A stretch of 45,083 bases of DNA from Alphaproteobacteria bacterium (GTDB lineage: Bacteria; Pseudomonadota; Alphaproteobacteria; Reyranellales; Reyranellaceae): contig RGPT01000006.1 of NCBI GenBank assembly GCA_010032545.1, positions 1 through 45,083 of the forward strand. The letters are read 5' to 3'. Both the position numbers and the translations under genes were made by a program. The notes beneath the pieces are model-generated. The model saw only the letters and a program-made list of their open reading frames with translations. It made no database searches and was not told the DNA's origin. Shown here one piece after another: positions 32,140 to 43,800 of this stretch. Each line of letters starts with the position of its first letter. Positions within the stretch are counted from its first letter, which is position 1.

Positions 32140-32211
32140 GGGGGCGCGGCACTCCAGTGCCGCGTCTTCTTCTCAAAATCCATGATCGCGCGACTGGAGT
32201 CGCGCGCCCCC
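32140..32211. repeat. Paired palindromic (BIME/REP-like) element between infB and rbfA
   Basis: GGGGGCGCGGCACTCCAGTGCCGCG ... CGCGCGACTGGAGTCGCGCGCCCCC: two 9-bp stem hairpins, themselves arranged as a larger inverted repeat. Confidence 0.7.
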
Positions 32212-32214
32212 GGC

Positions 32215-34742
<2,528 letters not shown>

Positions 34743-34774
34743 GTCGGGTGTTGTCCTTGGTCCGCTCCGGCCCG

Positions 34775-35386
34775 TCAACCGGCGCTATTCAGTCGATAGC
34801 CACGCCACCGCGCCGCACCGACCGCAATTCGTTGAATGAACTCGCCACCCGCGTCATCACGGGCAACCGCTACATAGACTGCCTGCTCACGGCCGAAGAG
34901 GCCGCCCAGCAACGTAGAATCGCCCAGACGCACGATCGGAAGGCCGGTAGCAGTGAGCTTGCCCAACCCGTCGCCGTCGGCCTCGTCGGCCACAACCAGC
35001 AATCCTACCCGGCGCTGGCCGATCATCTGCTCGACCTTCACAAAGCCCGCTACGGCCCGGCCGGCGCGGCGCGCCCGGCCGAGGTCGGCCAGCGGGCGCT
35101 CCAGCAAGAGCCGTTCGACCCGCTCGGGAAGGTCGTCAGGCGCCCGCACGGCCGCTCGCGCGGCCTTGGCGAAGAGCTTCTTCTCGATCGCGCGTTCCAG
35201 TGCCGCCCGCTCCGCCCGCACCCACATCCCGCGGCCCGGCAGTCGCCGCGCGAGGTCGGGTACGACCTCGCCTTCCGGGCCGACGACGAAGCGGATCATC
35301 CGCTCCGGCGCATCTTCCGTGCCGGTGGCGATGCAGGTACGCATCGGCCCCGGCGCGGCAGGCACCGTAAGGTCGGATTGGGTCAT
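34775..35386 (-). CDS. YlxR/DUF448 family RNA-binding protein (with L7Ae-like C-terminus)
   Basis: MRTCIATGTEDAPERMIRFVVGPEGEVVPDLARRLPGRGMWV; located between nusA and infB. Confidence 0.88.
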   Translation of the reverse strand: MTQSDLTVPAAPGPMRTCIATGTEDAPERMIRFVVGPEGEVVPDLARRLPGRGMWVRAERAALERAIEKKLFAKAARAAVRAPDDLPERVERLLLERPLADLGRARRAGRAVAGFVKVEQMIGQRRVGLLVVADEADGDGLGKLTATGLPIVRLGDSTLLGGLFGREQAVYVAVARDDAGGEFIQRIAVGAARWRGYRLNSAG

Positions 35387-35420
35387 GGCGATGGCAAGAA
35401 CCAAGGGCGGTGCTCTCCGT

Positions 35421-36959
35421 TCAGGCCTTGGCCGCTTCCGCGGCCGGGGCGGCCTCGTCGGCGAACCAGTGCTCGCGCGCCTTCATGATGATGGCGTTAG
35501 CGGTATCGTTATCCATGGCGCTTTCGCCGACGATTTCACGCAGCTCGTCAGAGGCGAGGTCAGCGAGGTCGTCGAGCGACTTCACGCCCTTGTCGCCCAG
35601 CGCCACCACCATCGCCAGCGTCAGTCCCTCGGTCGACTGCACTTCTTCGCTGACACCCAGCTCTGCGAGGCGCGTGGCCAGTTCGGCATCGCGCTTCTCG
35701 ATGAATTCCCGGGCACGGCGCTGCAGCTCGGTGGCGATCTCCTCGTCGAAGCCCTCGACGGTGGCGAGATCCTCGACCGCAGTTTCGGACACATCCTCGA
35801 CCGAGCCGTAGCCCTCGGCCACCAGCAGATGAGCGATGACGTCATCGACGTCGAGCGCCAGCTTGAACAGCTCGGTGCGCTCGCGGGTTTCCTTCTGGCG
35901 ACGCTCGCTTTCCTCGGTCTCCGTCATGATGTCGATTTCCCAACCGGTAAGCTGGGAGGCGAGCTTGACGTTCTGGCCTCGGCGGCCGATCGCAAGGCTC
36001 AGCTGATCGTCGGGAACGACGACTTCAGTCTTGTTCTTTTCTTCGTCCATCAACACCTTGCTCACTTCCGCAGGCGCCAGAGCATTGACGATGAAGTTGG
36101 CCGTGTCGGACGACCACGGAATGATATCGACTTTCTCGCCCTGAAGCTCCTGGACCACGGCTTGGACTCGGCTGCCGCGCATGCCGACGCAGGCGCCGAT
36201 CGGGTCGATCGAGCTGTCGTGGCTCAGCACCGCGATCTTGGCGCGGCTGCCGGGATCGCGGGCCACCGCCTTGATCTCGATGATGTTGTCGTAGATTTCC
36301 GGCACTTCCTGCATGAACAGCTTGGCCATGAATTGGGGATGGCTGCGCGACAGGAAGATCTGCGGGCCGCGCGGCTCCTCGCGGACGTCGAAGATGTAGG
36401 CGCGGACACGGTCGTTCACGCGCAGGCTCTCGCGCGGGATCGTCTCGTCGCGGCGGATCACGCCTTCGGCACGCTGCAGGTCGATGGTGATGTTGCCGTA
36501 GTCGACACGCTTGACCACGCCCGACACGATCTCGCCGATGCGATCCTTGAATTCCTCGTACTGCCGCTTGCGCTCGCTTTCACGCATGCGCTGGGTGATG
36601 ACCTGCTTGGCGGTCTGGGCGGCGACGCGGCCAAAGTCGATTGGCGGCAGCTCGTCGGTCAGGAAATCGCCGACCTGGGCTTCCGGATTGCGGCGCTGCG
36701 CTTCGACCAGCGGCACCTGGGTGTTCTCGTTCTCGATCGGGTCGGCCACCTGCATGTAGCGCAGCAACTTGATCTCGCCGGTCTTGCGGTCGATCTCCGC
36801 GCGGATGTCGTGCTCGAGTCCGTACTTGGCGCGGCCGGCCTTCTGGATGGCCTGCTCCATCGCCTCGAGAACTTCCTCGCGCTCGATGCCCTTTTCGCGG
36901 GCGACCATATCGGCTACCTGCAGCATCTCCAGACGCGGGATATCGGCAGTCGTTGCCAT
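35421..36959 (-). CDS. nusA: Transcription termination/antitermination factor NusA
   Basis: MLQVADMVAREKGIEREEVLEAMEQAIQKAGRAKYG...DPIGACVGMRGSRVQAVVQELQGEKVDIIPWS. Confidence 0.96.
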   Translation of the reverse strand: MATTADIPRLEMLQVADMVAREKGIEREEVLEAMEQAIQKAGRAKYGLEHDIRAEIDRKTGEIKLLRYMQVADPIENENTQVPLVEAQRRNPEAQVGDFLTDELPPIDFGRVAAQTAKQVITQRMRESERKRQYEEFKDRIGEIVSGVVKRVDYGNITIDLQRAEGVIRRDETIPRESLRVNDRVRAYIFDVREEPRGPQIFLSRSHPQFMAKLFMQEVPEIYDNIIEIKAVARDPGSRAKIAVLSHDSSIDPIGACVGMRGSRVQAVVQELQGEKVDIIPWSSDTANFIVNALAPAEVSKVLMDEEKNKTEVVVPDDQLSLAIGRRGQNVKLASQLTGWEIDIMTETEESERRQKETRERTELFKLALDVDDVIAHLLVAEGYGSVEDVSETAVEDLATVEGFDEEIATELQRRAREFIEKRDAELATRLAELGVSEEVQSTEGLTLAMVVALGDKGVKSLDDLADLASDELREIVGESAMDNDTANAIIMKAREHWFADEAAPAAEAAKA

Positions 36960-37013
36960 GTCTCTGTTCCTCTTTTTCTACCGTGTTCGTTTGTCGTCGC
37001 GTTCGTTCGTCGT

Positions 37014-37520
37014 TCAGTGAGCCTGCTCAGCGCCCTGTTGCGCGCGCTGGTGTTCCTCGATCAATGCATCGGTCATCTCGAGCTTGGCCCGGGTGACGGC
37101 GGACAGCGGCACGCCGGTCTCCTGGCCATCCTCGAGACGAATCCTGACGACGTCGCCTTCCAGTCCCAGAAGGGTGCCCTTGAAGCGGCGACGGCCATCG
37201 ACCGGCTCGGCGGTCTCCAGACGGGCCATGTGACCCGCCCAGCGTGAATAGTCCTTGGCCCGGGTCAGCGGCCGATCGATGCCGGGCGAACTCACTTCCA
37301 GCGTGTAGGCGCTGGAGATCGGATCCTCGACGTCGAGAACTGCAGATAGGGCGCGCGACACCACGGCACAATCCTCGACCCCCATCGGCCGGCCGTCGGC
37401 CGGTTCGACCATGATCTGCAGGGTGCCGCCGCGACTCATGTGGACGCGAACCAGTTCGTAGCCCATGCCGACGATGGTCGGGGCGACGGTGTCTTCGATT
37501 CGGCGCAGCAGATCGGTCAC
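37014..37520 (-). CDS. rimP: Ribosome maturation factor RimP
   Basis: VTDLLRRIEDTVAPTIVGMGYELVRVHMSRGGTLQIMVEPADGRPMGVEDCAVVSRALSAVLDVEDPISSAYTLEVSSPGIDRPL; GTG start preferred over the long ORF start. Confidence 0.93.
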   Translation of the reverse strand: MTDLLRRIEDTVAPTIVGMGYELVRVHMSRGGTLQIMVEPADGRPMGVEDCAVVSRALSAVLDVEDPISSAYTLEVSSPGIDRPLTRAKDYSRWAGHMARLETAEPVDGRRRFKGTLLGLEGDVVRIRLEDGQETGVPLSAVTRAKLEMTDALIEEHQRAQQGAEQAH

Positions 37521-37776
37521 GCGGGCAATGCTTCTCGACGTTTGGGGCGGCGGGCTTTCGGCAAATGAAAAGAGCGGGTTTGTGGCCCACTCTTTTTGTT
37601 TGGTTCGTCCCGCGAACCCGATGAGGATGGCGCGGATATAAGCACAGTAACGCCAACTGGCAAGCTTTTCCCGCAACCGGACCGGGTCCTGTGGCGGCCG
37701 AATACCGCCAGCGCGGCCCCTCCGCCTGTGAAATGATCGCCCGGCTGGAGCGTTGAATTTGGGTTCGGAAAAGGAA

Positions 37777-38988
37777 ATGCCGCGCAGGCTCTACCACGGC
37801 TGGTGGGTTGTCTTCTGCAGTTTCGTCATCGCCCTCTATGGGTGGGGGCTCGGATTCTATGGGTTGAGCCTATATCTGGTGGCTCTCAGTGAGATTCATG
37901 GCTGGTCCCCCGCCATCATTTCTTCGGCCATCACCTTCTATTTCCTGGCAGGCGCCTTTCTGGTGATGCAGGTGGGCGATGCGATCCAGAAGAGAGGCGC
38001 ACGTATCATCGTTCTGGCGGGCGTCGGGCTGATGGGTCTTGGCGTGCTGGGCCTCACGGTTGTCGACCGGCCCTGGCAGATCTACGTCGCCTTCCTGGTG
38101 ATGATCCCGGGCTGGGCTGCCATGGGCGGTGCGGCGATCAACACCATCGTCGCCCAATGGTTCAACCGCCGCCGCGGCCTGGCCGCCAGCCTGGCGCTCA
38201 ACGGGGCGACCTGCGGCGGGCTGCTGTTTGCGCCGGCCTTCGCCTGGGCGATCGACACGCTGGGCTTTGCACAAGCCTGCCTCGTCGCAGTCGCCGTGGT
38301 GGTGGCGACCCTGTGGCCGCTGGCCGCATTTGCCCTTCGCCCGCGACGGCCCGACGAACATGATGCGGGCGACGCGCCCGCTCAGTCGGTCGAGCTGGCC
38401 GGCGCGCCGATGAGCCGTGCCCAGCTCCTGCGCGAGCCACGCTATCTCACGATGGTCGGTGCCTTTTCGCTCGGCCTCCTGGCGCAGATCAGCTTCATTG
38501 CCCATCAGGCGGCGTTCCTCGTGCCCACGCTAGGCCTCAAGGAAGCGGGCTGGGTCGTCAGCGTCACCGCCCTATCGGCCTTGGTTGGCCGCTTCTCGGT
38601 CGGCCTGGTGATCGATCGCATCGACCGCCGCGGCGCCACCTCGGCGAATCTCGCCGTGCAGATCGCCGGCATGATCGTGCTGCTCTCGACCTCGTCGGTG
38701 TCCGGTCTTTACCTTGGGTGCATCCTGTTCGGCTTCGGCGTCGGCAATCTGATCACGCTACCCGGCCTGATCGTGCAGCAGGAATTCCCGCGCCGCGATT
38801 TCGCCCGCGCCGTCAGCCTGAACGTCGCCATCACCCAACTCGTCGCCGCGACAGGGCCGTCGATCCTGGGCGTGCTGCACGAACTGTCGGGTGACTACCG
38901 CACGTCGCTGATCGCCTGCCTGGTGCTGCAGATCGCGGCCGCGGTCCTGGTTCTGATCCGCCCCGGCCGCAAGCCTATCGACGCCTGA
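37777..38988 (+). CDS. MFS transporter
   Basis: MPRRLYHGWWVVFCSFVIALYGWGLGFYGLSLYLVALSEIHGWSPAIISSAITFYFLAGAF; about 12 hydrophobic segments. Confidence 0.9.
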   Translation: MPRRLYHGWWVVFCSFVIALYGWGLGFYGLSLYLVALSEIHGWSPAIISSAITFYFLAGAFLVMQVGDAIQKRGARIIVLAGVGLMGLGVLGLTVVDRPWQIYVAFLVMIPGWAAMGGAAINTIVAQWFNRRRGLAASLALNGATCGGLLFAPAFAWAIDTLGFAQACLVAVAVVVATLWPLAAFALRPRRPDEHDAGDAPAQSVELAGAPMSRAQLLREPRYLTMVGAFSLGLLAQISFIAHQAAFLVPTLGLKEAGWVVSVTALSALVGRFSVGLVIDRIDRRGATSANLAVQIAGMIVLLSTSSVSGLYLGCILFGFGVGNLITLPGLIVQQEFPRRDFARAVSLNVAITQLVAATGPSILGVLHELSGDYRTSLIACLVLQIAAAVLVLIRPGRKPIDA

Positions 38989-39703
38989 AGCGCAGGAACG
39001 CCGGCTTGTGGCCTGCCAGCATCTTCTGTTCGTAGCGCGTCGGCGGCCAGTCGTCGGGCCGGCCGCGCCAGTCGGCTCCGCGCTCGGCCAACCATTCGAA
39101 GGCCGGATGGGTGCAGGCATGCTCGACCATCCACGGCAGGTAGCTCGGATCGTCGGTGGCAAGGCGGAGCTCGGCGCCCGGGAGCATCAGCCGCGCCAGC
39201 ACGTCGAGATTGTCGCGCTGCACGAAGCGGCGCTTGTGATGGCGCGACTTCGGCCACGGATCGGGAAAAAGCACGAAGGCACGCGACAACGAGGCGGCAG
39301 GCAGTGCGGCCATGACGAAGCGCGCATCGTCGGTGAAGAGGCGCACGTTGGTAACGCCGGTCCGTTCGATGTGGGCCAGGCACTTGGCGACGCCGTTGAT
39401 GAACGGCTCGCAGCCGATCAGGCCGACTTCGGGATGGTGCTCGGCCTGCCAGACCAGATGCTCGCCGGCGCCGAAGCCCACCTCCAGCCACACGCCGCCG
39501 GCCGGCAGCGCGGCCCCGAAGGCCCGGGCGAGGTCGATCTTCGCCGTACTCTCGGCCACATCGTTGTCGGGCGTGACGATGGGTTCTGCCGGCAGTTCGA
39601 GTGCGAGGCGGGGCAACAGCGAGCCGAGCAGCGACTGCTGCCCAGCACGCAACTTCTTGCCCCGCCGACGACCGTGCAGCGTGCGTCGACGGGCTTCTTC
39701 CAT
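38975..39703 (-). CDS. trmB: tRNA (guanine-N7-)-methyltransferase
   Basis: WLEVGFGAGEHLVWQAEHHPEVGLIGCEPFINGVAK...FVLFPDPWPKSRHHKRRFVQ. Confidence 0.96.
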   Translation of the reverse strand: MEEARRRTLHGRRRGKKLRAGQQSLLGSLLPRLALELPAEPIVTPDNDVAESTAKIDLARAFGAALPAGGVWLEVGFGAGEHLVWQAEHHPEVGLIGCEPFINGVAKCLAHIERTGVTNVRLFTDDARFVMAALPAASLSRAFVLFPDPWPKSRHHKRRFVQRDNLDVLARLMLPGAELRLATDDPSYLPWMVEHACTHPAFEWLAERGADWRGRPDDWPPTRYEQKMLAGHKPAFLRFRRR

Positions 39704-39710
39704 CGCCCGC

Positions 39711-41255
39711 TTACATGATCACGTCGATGAGATACGGACCCTTTTGCGACATGGCATAGGTGAGCTGCTTGGTCAGTTCCTCGAGGTTGCGCGCCTGGCC
39801 GCCCGGCACGCCCATGCTCTTGGACATCATCGCAAAGTCGAGGGTCGGCCGGTCGAGCGTCAGCATGTCGATGGCACGCGGACCCGGGTTGGCGGCGCCG
39901 ACGTCTGCGAGCTGGCTGTAGAGGATGTTGTAGGAGCGGTTCGAGAAGATCATCACGCAGACGTCGAGGTTCTCGCGCGCCATCGTCCACAGCGACTGGA
40001 TCGTGTACATCGCCGAGCCATCGCCGATCATGCAGATGACCTTGCGGTCGGGGCAGGCGACGGCCGCGCCGACCGCGACGGGTCCGCCGAAGCCGATCGA
40101 GCCGCCCATGTTGTTCAGCCAGTCGTGCGGCGGCGCGCCGGCGCTGAACGGGAAGAAGCCGCGGCCCGTCGTGACCGACTCGTCGACCACGATGGCGCCT
40201 TCCGGCATGGTGGCGCCCAGTGCCTGGCCGAGGCCATCGAGCGTGAACTTGCCGGTCGGACGGTCAGGCCGGCTCGGCTGGGCAACGCCCGCCGCCTTTT
40301 CATTGAGCGCGCCGAGTTCGGCGGCCAGTGCTTCCAGCGAGGCGATCGGATCGCCTTCGACCGGGCAGAGCGTGCTGATCGTGCAATCGTCCGGCGACAG
40401 AACGGACGGCTTGCCGGGGTAGGCGAAGAAGGCGAACGGCGCCTTGGCGCCGCACAGCACCATCTGCTTCGTGCCCTTCAATTGCGCCTGGGCATTCTCG
40501 ATCACGAAGTGCAGGCGCAGCACCGGGACGCGGCCGGCGCCACGCTCGATGCGCGCCGTGCCGCCGGCACCCTGGACCTTGCAGCCGGTCTTGGCGGCGA
40601 TCTTGCCGGCGAGTTCGAGGCCCCGGGCGCGCAGCGCGCGACCGCCGATGAACAGCATGGCCCCAGGCATCTTCAGCGCCTTGGCAGCAGCCACCACGGT
40701 CTCGCTGGCGGGCTTGTCCGGCGCCGGCGTCGCCGGCGTCTCGGACGGACCGTCGGCCTCGCCCCAGGCCGTGTCGGCCGGCAGGATCAGGGTGGCGACC
40801 TGGCCCGGCGCCACGCGCGCGGCCTGGATGGCGAGCGCGCCGTCGCCGGCCACTGTTTTCGACGTGGGCGAGGTTTTCACCCAATGCGAGAACGGGCGCG
40901 CGATGCCCTCGATGTCGGCGGTGAGCGGCGTGTCGTACTTGATGTGATAGAGCGCGTGCTCGCCCACGATGTTGACCACGCCCGATCCGGCCTTCTTGGC
41001 GTTGTGCAGGTTGGCCGCCGCATTGGCGAGGCCCGGCCCGAGATGAAGCAGCGTCGAGGCCGGCTTGTCGGTCATGCGGTAGTAGCCGTCAGCAGCACCG
41101 CTGCACACGCCTTCGAACAGGCCGAGCACGCAACGCATGCCTTCGACGCGGTCGAGCGCGCCCACGAAGTGCATTTCGGAAGTGCCAGGGTTGGCGAAGC
41201 ACACTTCGACGCCGCCCTTCACCAAGGTCCGTACAAGACTCTCCGCACCGTTCAT
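39711..41255 (-). CDS. Thiamine pyrophosphate-dependent enzyme, acetolactate synthase large subunit-like
   Basis: MNGAESLVRTLVKGGVEVCFANPGTSEMHFVGALDRV...MGGSIGFGGPVAVGAAVACPDRKVICMIGDGSAMYTIQSLWTMARENLDVCVMIFSNRSYN. Confidence 0.9.
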   Translation of the reverse strand: MNGAESLVRTLVKGGVEVCFANPGTSEMHFVGALDRVEGMRCVLGLFEGVCSGAADGYYRMTDKPASTLLHLGPGLANAAANLHNAKKAGSGVVNIVGEHALYHIKYDTPLTADIEGIARPFSHWVKTSPTSKTVAGDGALAIQAARVAPGQVATLILPADTAWGEADGPSETPATPAPDKPASETVVAAAKALKMPGAMLFIGGRALRARGLELAGKIAAKTGCKVQGAGGTARIERGAGRVPVLRLHFVIENAQAQLKGTKQMVLCGAKAPFAFFAYPGKPSVLSPDDCTISTLCPVEGDPIASLEALAAELGALNEKAAGVAQPSRPDRPTGKFTLDGLGQALGATMPEGAIVVDESVTTGRGFFPFSAGAPPHDWLNNMGGSIGFGGPVAVGAAVACPDRKVICMIGDGSAMYTIQSLWTMARENLDVCVMIFSNRSYNILYSQLADVGAANPGPRAIDMLTLDRPTLDFAMMSKSMGVPGGQARNLEELTKQLTYAMSQKGPYLIDVIM

Positions 41256-41721
41256 CGTTTCAAACCCCCAACAAAATGGCCCAGCACCGTAGGCCGTTGG
41301 CACATGCCAAGCCATGGCGACCGCTTGCAAATTCCTCGATGCGGGCGAGCCGCCCGATGCTGCCTTTTCGATGTCCTGTTTCGGGTGCCCGAGCCGGCAT
41401 TTCAAGCCGAATGAGCTTCGCCGCCGGCGCCCCCGCCGAAGTGGACCATTCTCGGCCTCGCCTGAACGGAGGTTGTTGGTATCGAACGGGTGTCCCGCCG
41501 TCGCCGCCAAATCCTTGTGGCGCCGCGCGAACGCGGGTGCGCGGGCGTCTGGGAGTGTGGGTGCAAGAGCCCCCCTCCCGGCCAAAACACAGTCGGAATC
41601 AGCTAAAGTTGAAAACTTGGAGTGCGGCCGGTCCAGAGCCCGGCGACCGCATATCGACAGCGCGACAAAAGAGGTAGGGTGGGGTCCGGTCCACAGTGGG
41701 TCGCACAAGCGAGGACTTCGC

Positions 41722-41991
41722 ATGACCTACAGGCTTTGGTGGACCGTCGGCTACGTTTGCACCTCCGAAAAGGAGTTTTTGGCCGCCAAGCACCGCCTGC
41801 TGCCCGCGGCCTACGAGATGCTGGACGACGCGCTGCGCCGGGCCAACCAGGTCGGCCAGGCCGGCGGCGTGGCTTGGCTGATCGAGGGCGACGACCGCAC
41901 CCGGCTGGGACGCGAGGCCATCACCAAGACGATCGCCAAGCGCGGTGCCGAGCTTTCGGTCCAGCCCGCGACGGGCAACGCCGGTCGCTGA
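41722..41991 (+). CDS. Small conserved-looking protein of unknown function
   Basis: MTYRLWWTVGYVCTSEKEFLAAKHRLLPAAYEMLDDALRRANQVGQAGGVAWLIEGDDRTRLGREAITKTIAKRGAEL; coherent composition. Confidence 0.6.
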   Translation: MTYRLWWTVGYVCTSEKEFLAAKHRLLPAAYEMLDDALRRANQVGQAGGVAWLIEGDDRTRLGREAITKTIAKRGAELSVQPATGNAGR

Positions 41992-42012
41992 CGGGATTAG
42001 CCGTCGGCGGGC

Positions 42013-43209
42013 TTAGGCCGCGTCGCCCAGCTCGAGCTGGACCAGGTTCCGCCAGTAGGCCGCACCCATGGTCAGGATATTGTCGTTGAAGTCGTAGAGC
42101 GGCGTGTGGACGTGATGGCAGCCGCGCGGCTGCTCGTCGCCGCCGTTGCCGATCATGATGTAGGCGCCCGGCTTCTTCTCCAGCATGAAGGCGAAATCCT
42201 CGGCGCCGGAGATTGGCGTCACGTTGGACTCGACGTTCTCGGCGCCCACCGTCATGGCCGCGGCCTGGACGGCGATGGCCGTCTGTTCGGCGGCGTTGAC
42301 CAGCGGCGGATAGCGGCGGAAGTACTTGCTGACGGCCTCGCAGCCGCCGGCCTGGGCGATGCCCGCCGCGACCTCGGCCAGACGCCGCTCAAGCAGCGAT
42401 CGCACGGCAGGCGAGAAGCTGCGGGCGGTGCCGCGGATCAGCACCTCGGAGGGGATGACATTGGGCGAACCATGGGTGCCGGCCGCGATGTGGCCAACGC
42501 TGAGCACGGCCGACTGGTGGGACGCCACGTTGCGGCCGACGATCGCCTGCACCGCCACGATGAATTGCGCCGCGACGAAGGTCGGGTCGGTGCCGCGCTC
42601 GGGCATGGCGCCGTGGCCGCCGGTCCCCTTGAAAGTGACCTCCCAACTGTCGCTCGCGGCCAGCATCGGGCCGGTGCGAATGGCGAACTGGCCGACCGGG
42701 AAACCCGGCATGTTGTGCATGCCGTAGACCGTGTCGCAGGGGAACTTCTCGAACAGCCCCTCCTCGATCATCACCCGTGCGCCACCCAGGCCCTCCTCGG
42801 CCGGCTGGAAGATGAAATGCACCGTGCCGGCAAAATCGGGCGCCGCGGCGAGGTGCCGGGCGGCGCCCAGCAGCATGGTGGTGTGCCCGTCATGGCCGCA
42901 GGCATGCATCTTGTTGGCGTGCACCGAGGCATGGGCGAAGTCGTTCTTCTCCTGCAGGTGCAGCGCATCCATGTCGGCGCGCAGCCCGATCGTCTTCTGG
43001 CCCGGGCGATTGCCCTTTAGCGTGCCGACGACGCCGGTCTTGGCGAGGCCACGATGCACCTCGATGCCCCAGGAGGTGAGCTTGTCGGCCACGATCTGCG
43101 AGGTCCGCTCCTCCTCGAACGCCGTCTCGGGGTGGCGGTGGATGTCGCGGCGGATCGCGGTGAGGTCAGCGAGGTCAGCGGCCAGCTGGTCGGGTGTGTA
43201 ACGGGTCAT
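42013..43209 (-). CDS. M20 family amidohydrolase (hippurate hydrolase-like)
   Basis: RRDIHRHPETAFEEERTSQIVADKLTSWGIEVHRGLAKTGVVGTLKG...MHACGHDGHTTMLLGAARHLA...FIFQPAEEGLGGARVMIEEG. Confidence 0.94.
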   Translation of the reverse strand: MTRYTPDQLAADLADLTAIRRDIHRHPETAFEEERTSQIVADKLTSWGIEVHRGLAKTGVVGTLKGNRPGQKTIGLRADMDALHLQEKNDFAHASVHANKMHACGHDGHTTMLLGAARHLAAAPDFAGTVHFIFQPAEEGLGGARVMIEEGLFEKFPCDTVYGMHNMPGFPVGQFAIRTGPMLAASDSWEVTFKGTGGHGAMPERGTDPTFVAAQFIVAVQAIVGRNVASHQSAVLSVGHIAAGTHGSPNVIPSEVLIRGTARSFSPAVRSLLERRLAEVAAGIAQAGGCEAVSKYFRRYPPLVNAAEQTAIAVQAAAMTVGAENVESNVTPISGAEDFAFMLEKKPGAYIMIGNGGDEQPRGCHHVHTPLYDFNDNILTMGAAYWRNLVQLELGDAA

Positions 43210-43235
43210 GGCCGGAGACTAACGACGGCCGGTCC

Positions 43236-43272
43236 AAAAGAAAACGGCGAAGCCGGTTGCCCGACTTCGCCG
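43236..43272 (-). terminator. Strong intrinsic terminator of a minus-strand transcript entering from the 43.28-43.72 kb region
   Basis: Minus strand CGGCGAAGTCGG-GCAA-CCGGCTTCGCCG-TTTTCTTTT: 12-bp stem (one G-U), GNRA loop, U tract. Confidence 0.8.
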
Positions 43273-43800
43273 CTTCATACGTCCCTGAAAGAACGCTCGT
43301 CACGTTCCTCCGCGGGGCGCGGTCCACCGTGACCCACAAAGGACCACGAAGGGCTAGTGAAATTGCGAGATCCCCGCTCGCCACCACCATCCTCGGGTGC
43401 AGACCGTCCATGCGCATGGACCTTCTGCAACGAATCCCCGGCTGCTTTTTCCTGCCAGCGCTCTCCCTCGCGAGGGGCGCGCATCGTCCCGTCGGACGAG
43501 TTCGCAGGGCACTCCGAGAACCCTTCAGCAGCTTTCGCCACCGCGAGGAACGTTTCGGCTCCCCTCCGCGTGGTGCGACCACCACGCTTCGTTGGGAGAA
43601 ACTTTGTGCCTCGGTGCGCAAGCTCGCAAGCGCGGTTTGATTGGCTTTCCGGTGGATTGGCTGGAAAACGTGGATCGAATCCTGTGCGCCACAAGGGAGT
43701 GTGGCGCAGGCCCATCGACGCGCTAAGCCTCGCGGCGCCGATTGTGCCCGCCGCTTCCCTCCTGCACAGTCTGCTGCTCCTTCATCCGTTGTGATCGGCC

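Noticed and set aside
43660-43700. tRNA-like T-arm (GTGGATCGAATCCTGTGCGCCA)
   Set aside because: Stem bases do not pair properly and no matching acceptor, D or anticodon arm was found.
43236-43720. Assigning the structured region to tmRNA, RNase P RNA or a group II intron
   Set aside because: None of the conserved blocks I know (ANDN tag, GAGGAAAGTCCGGGC-type core, domain V) could be found; left as unexplained.
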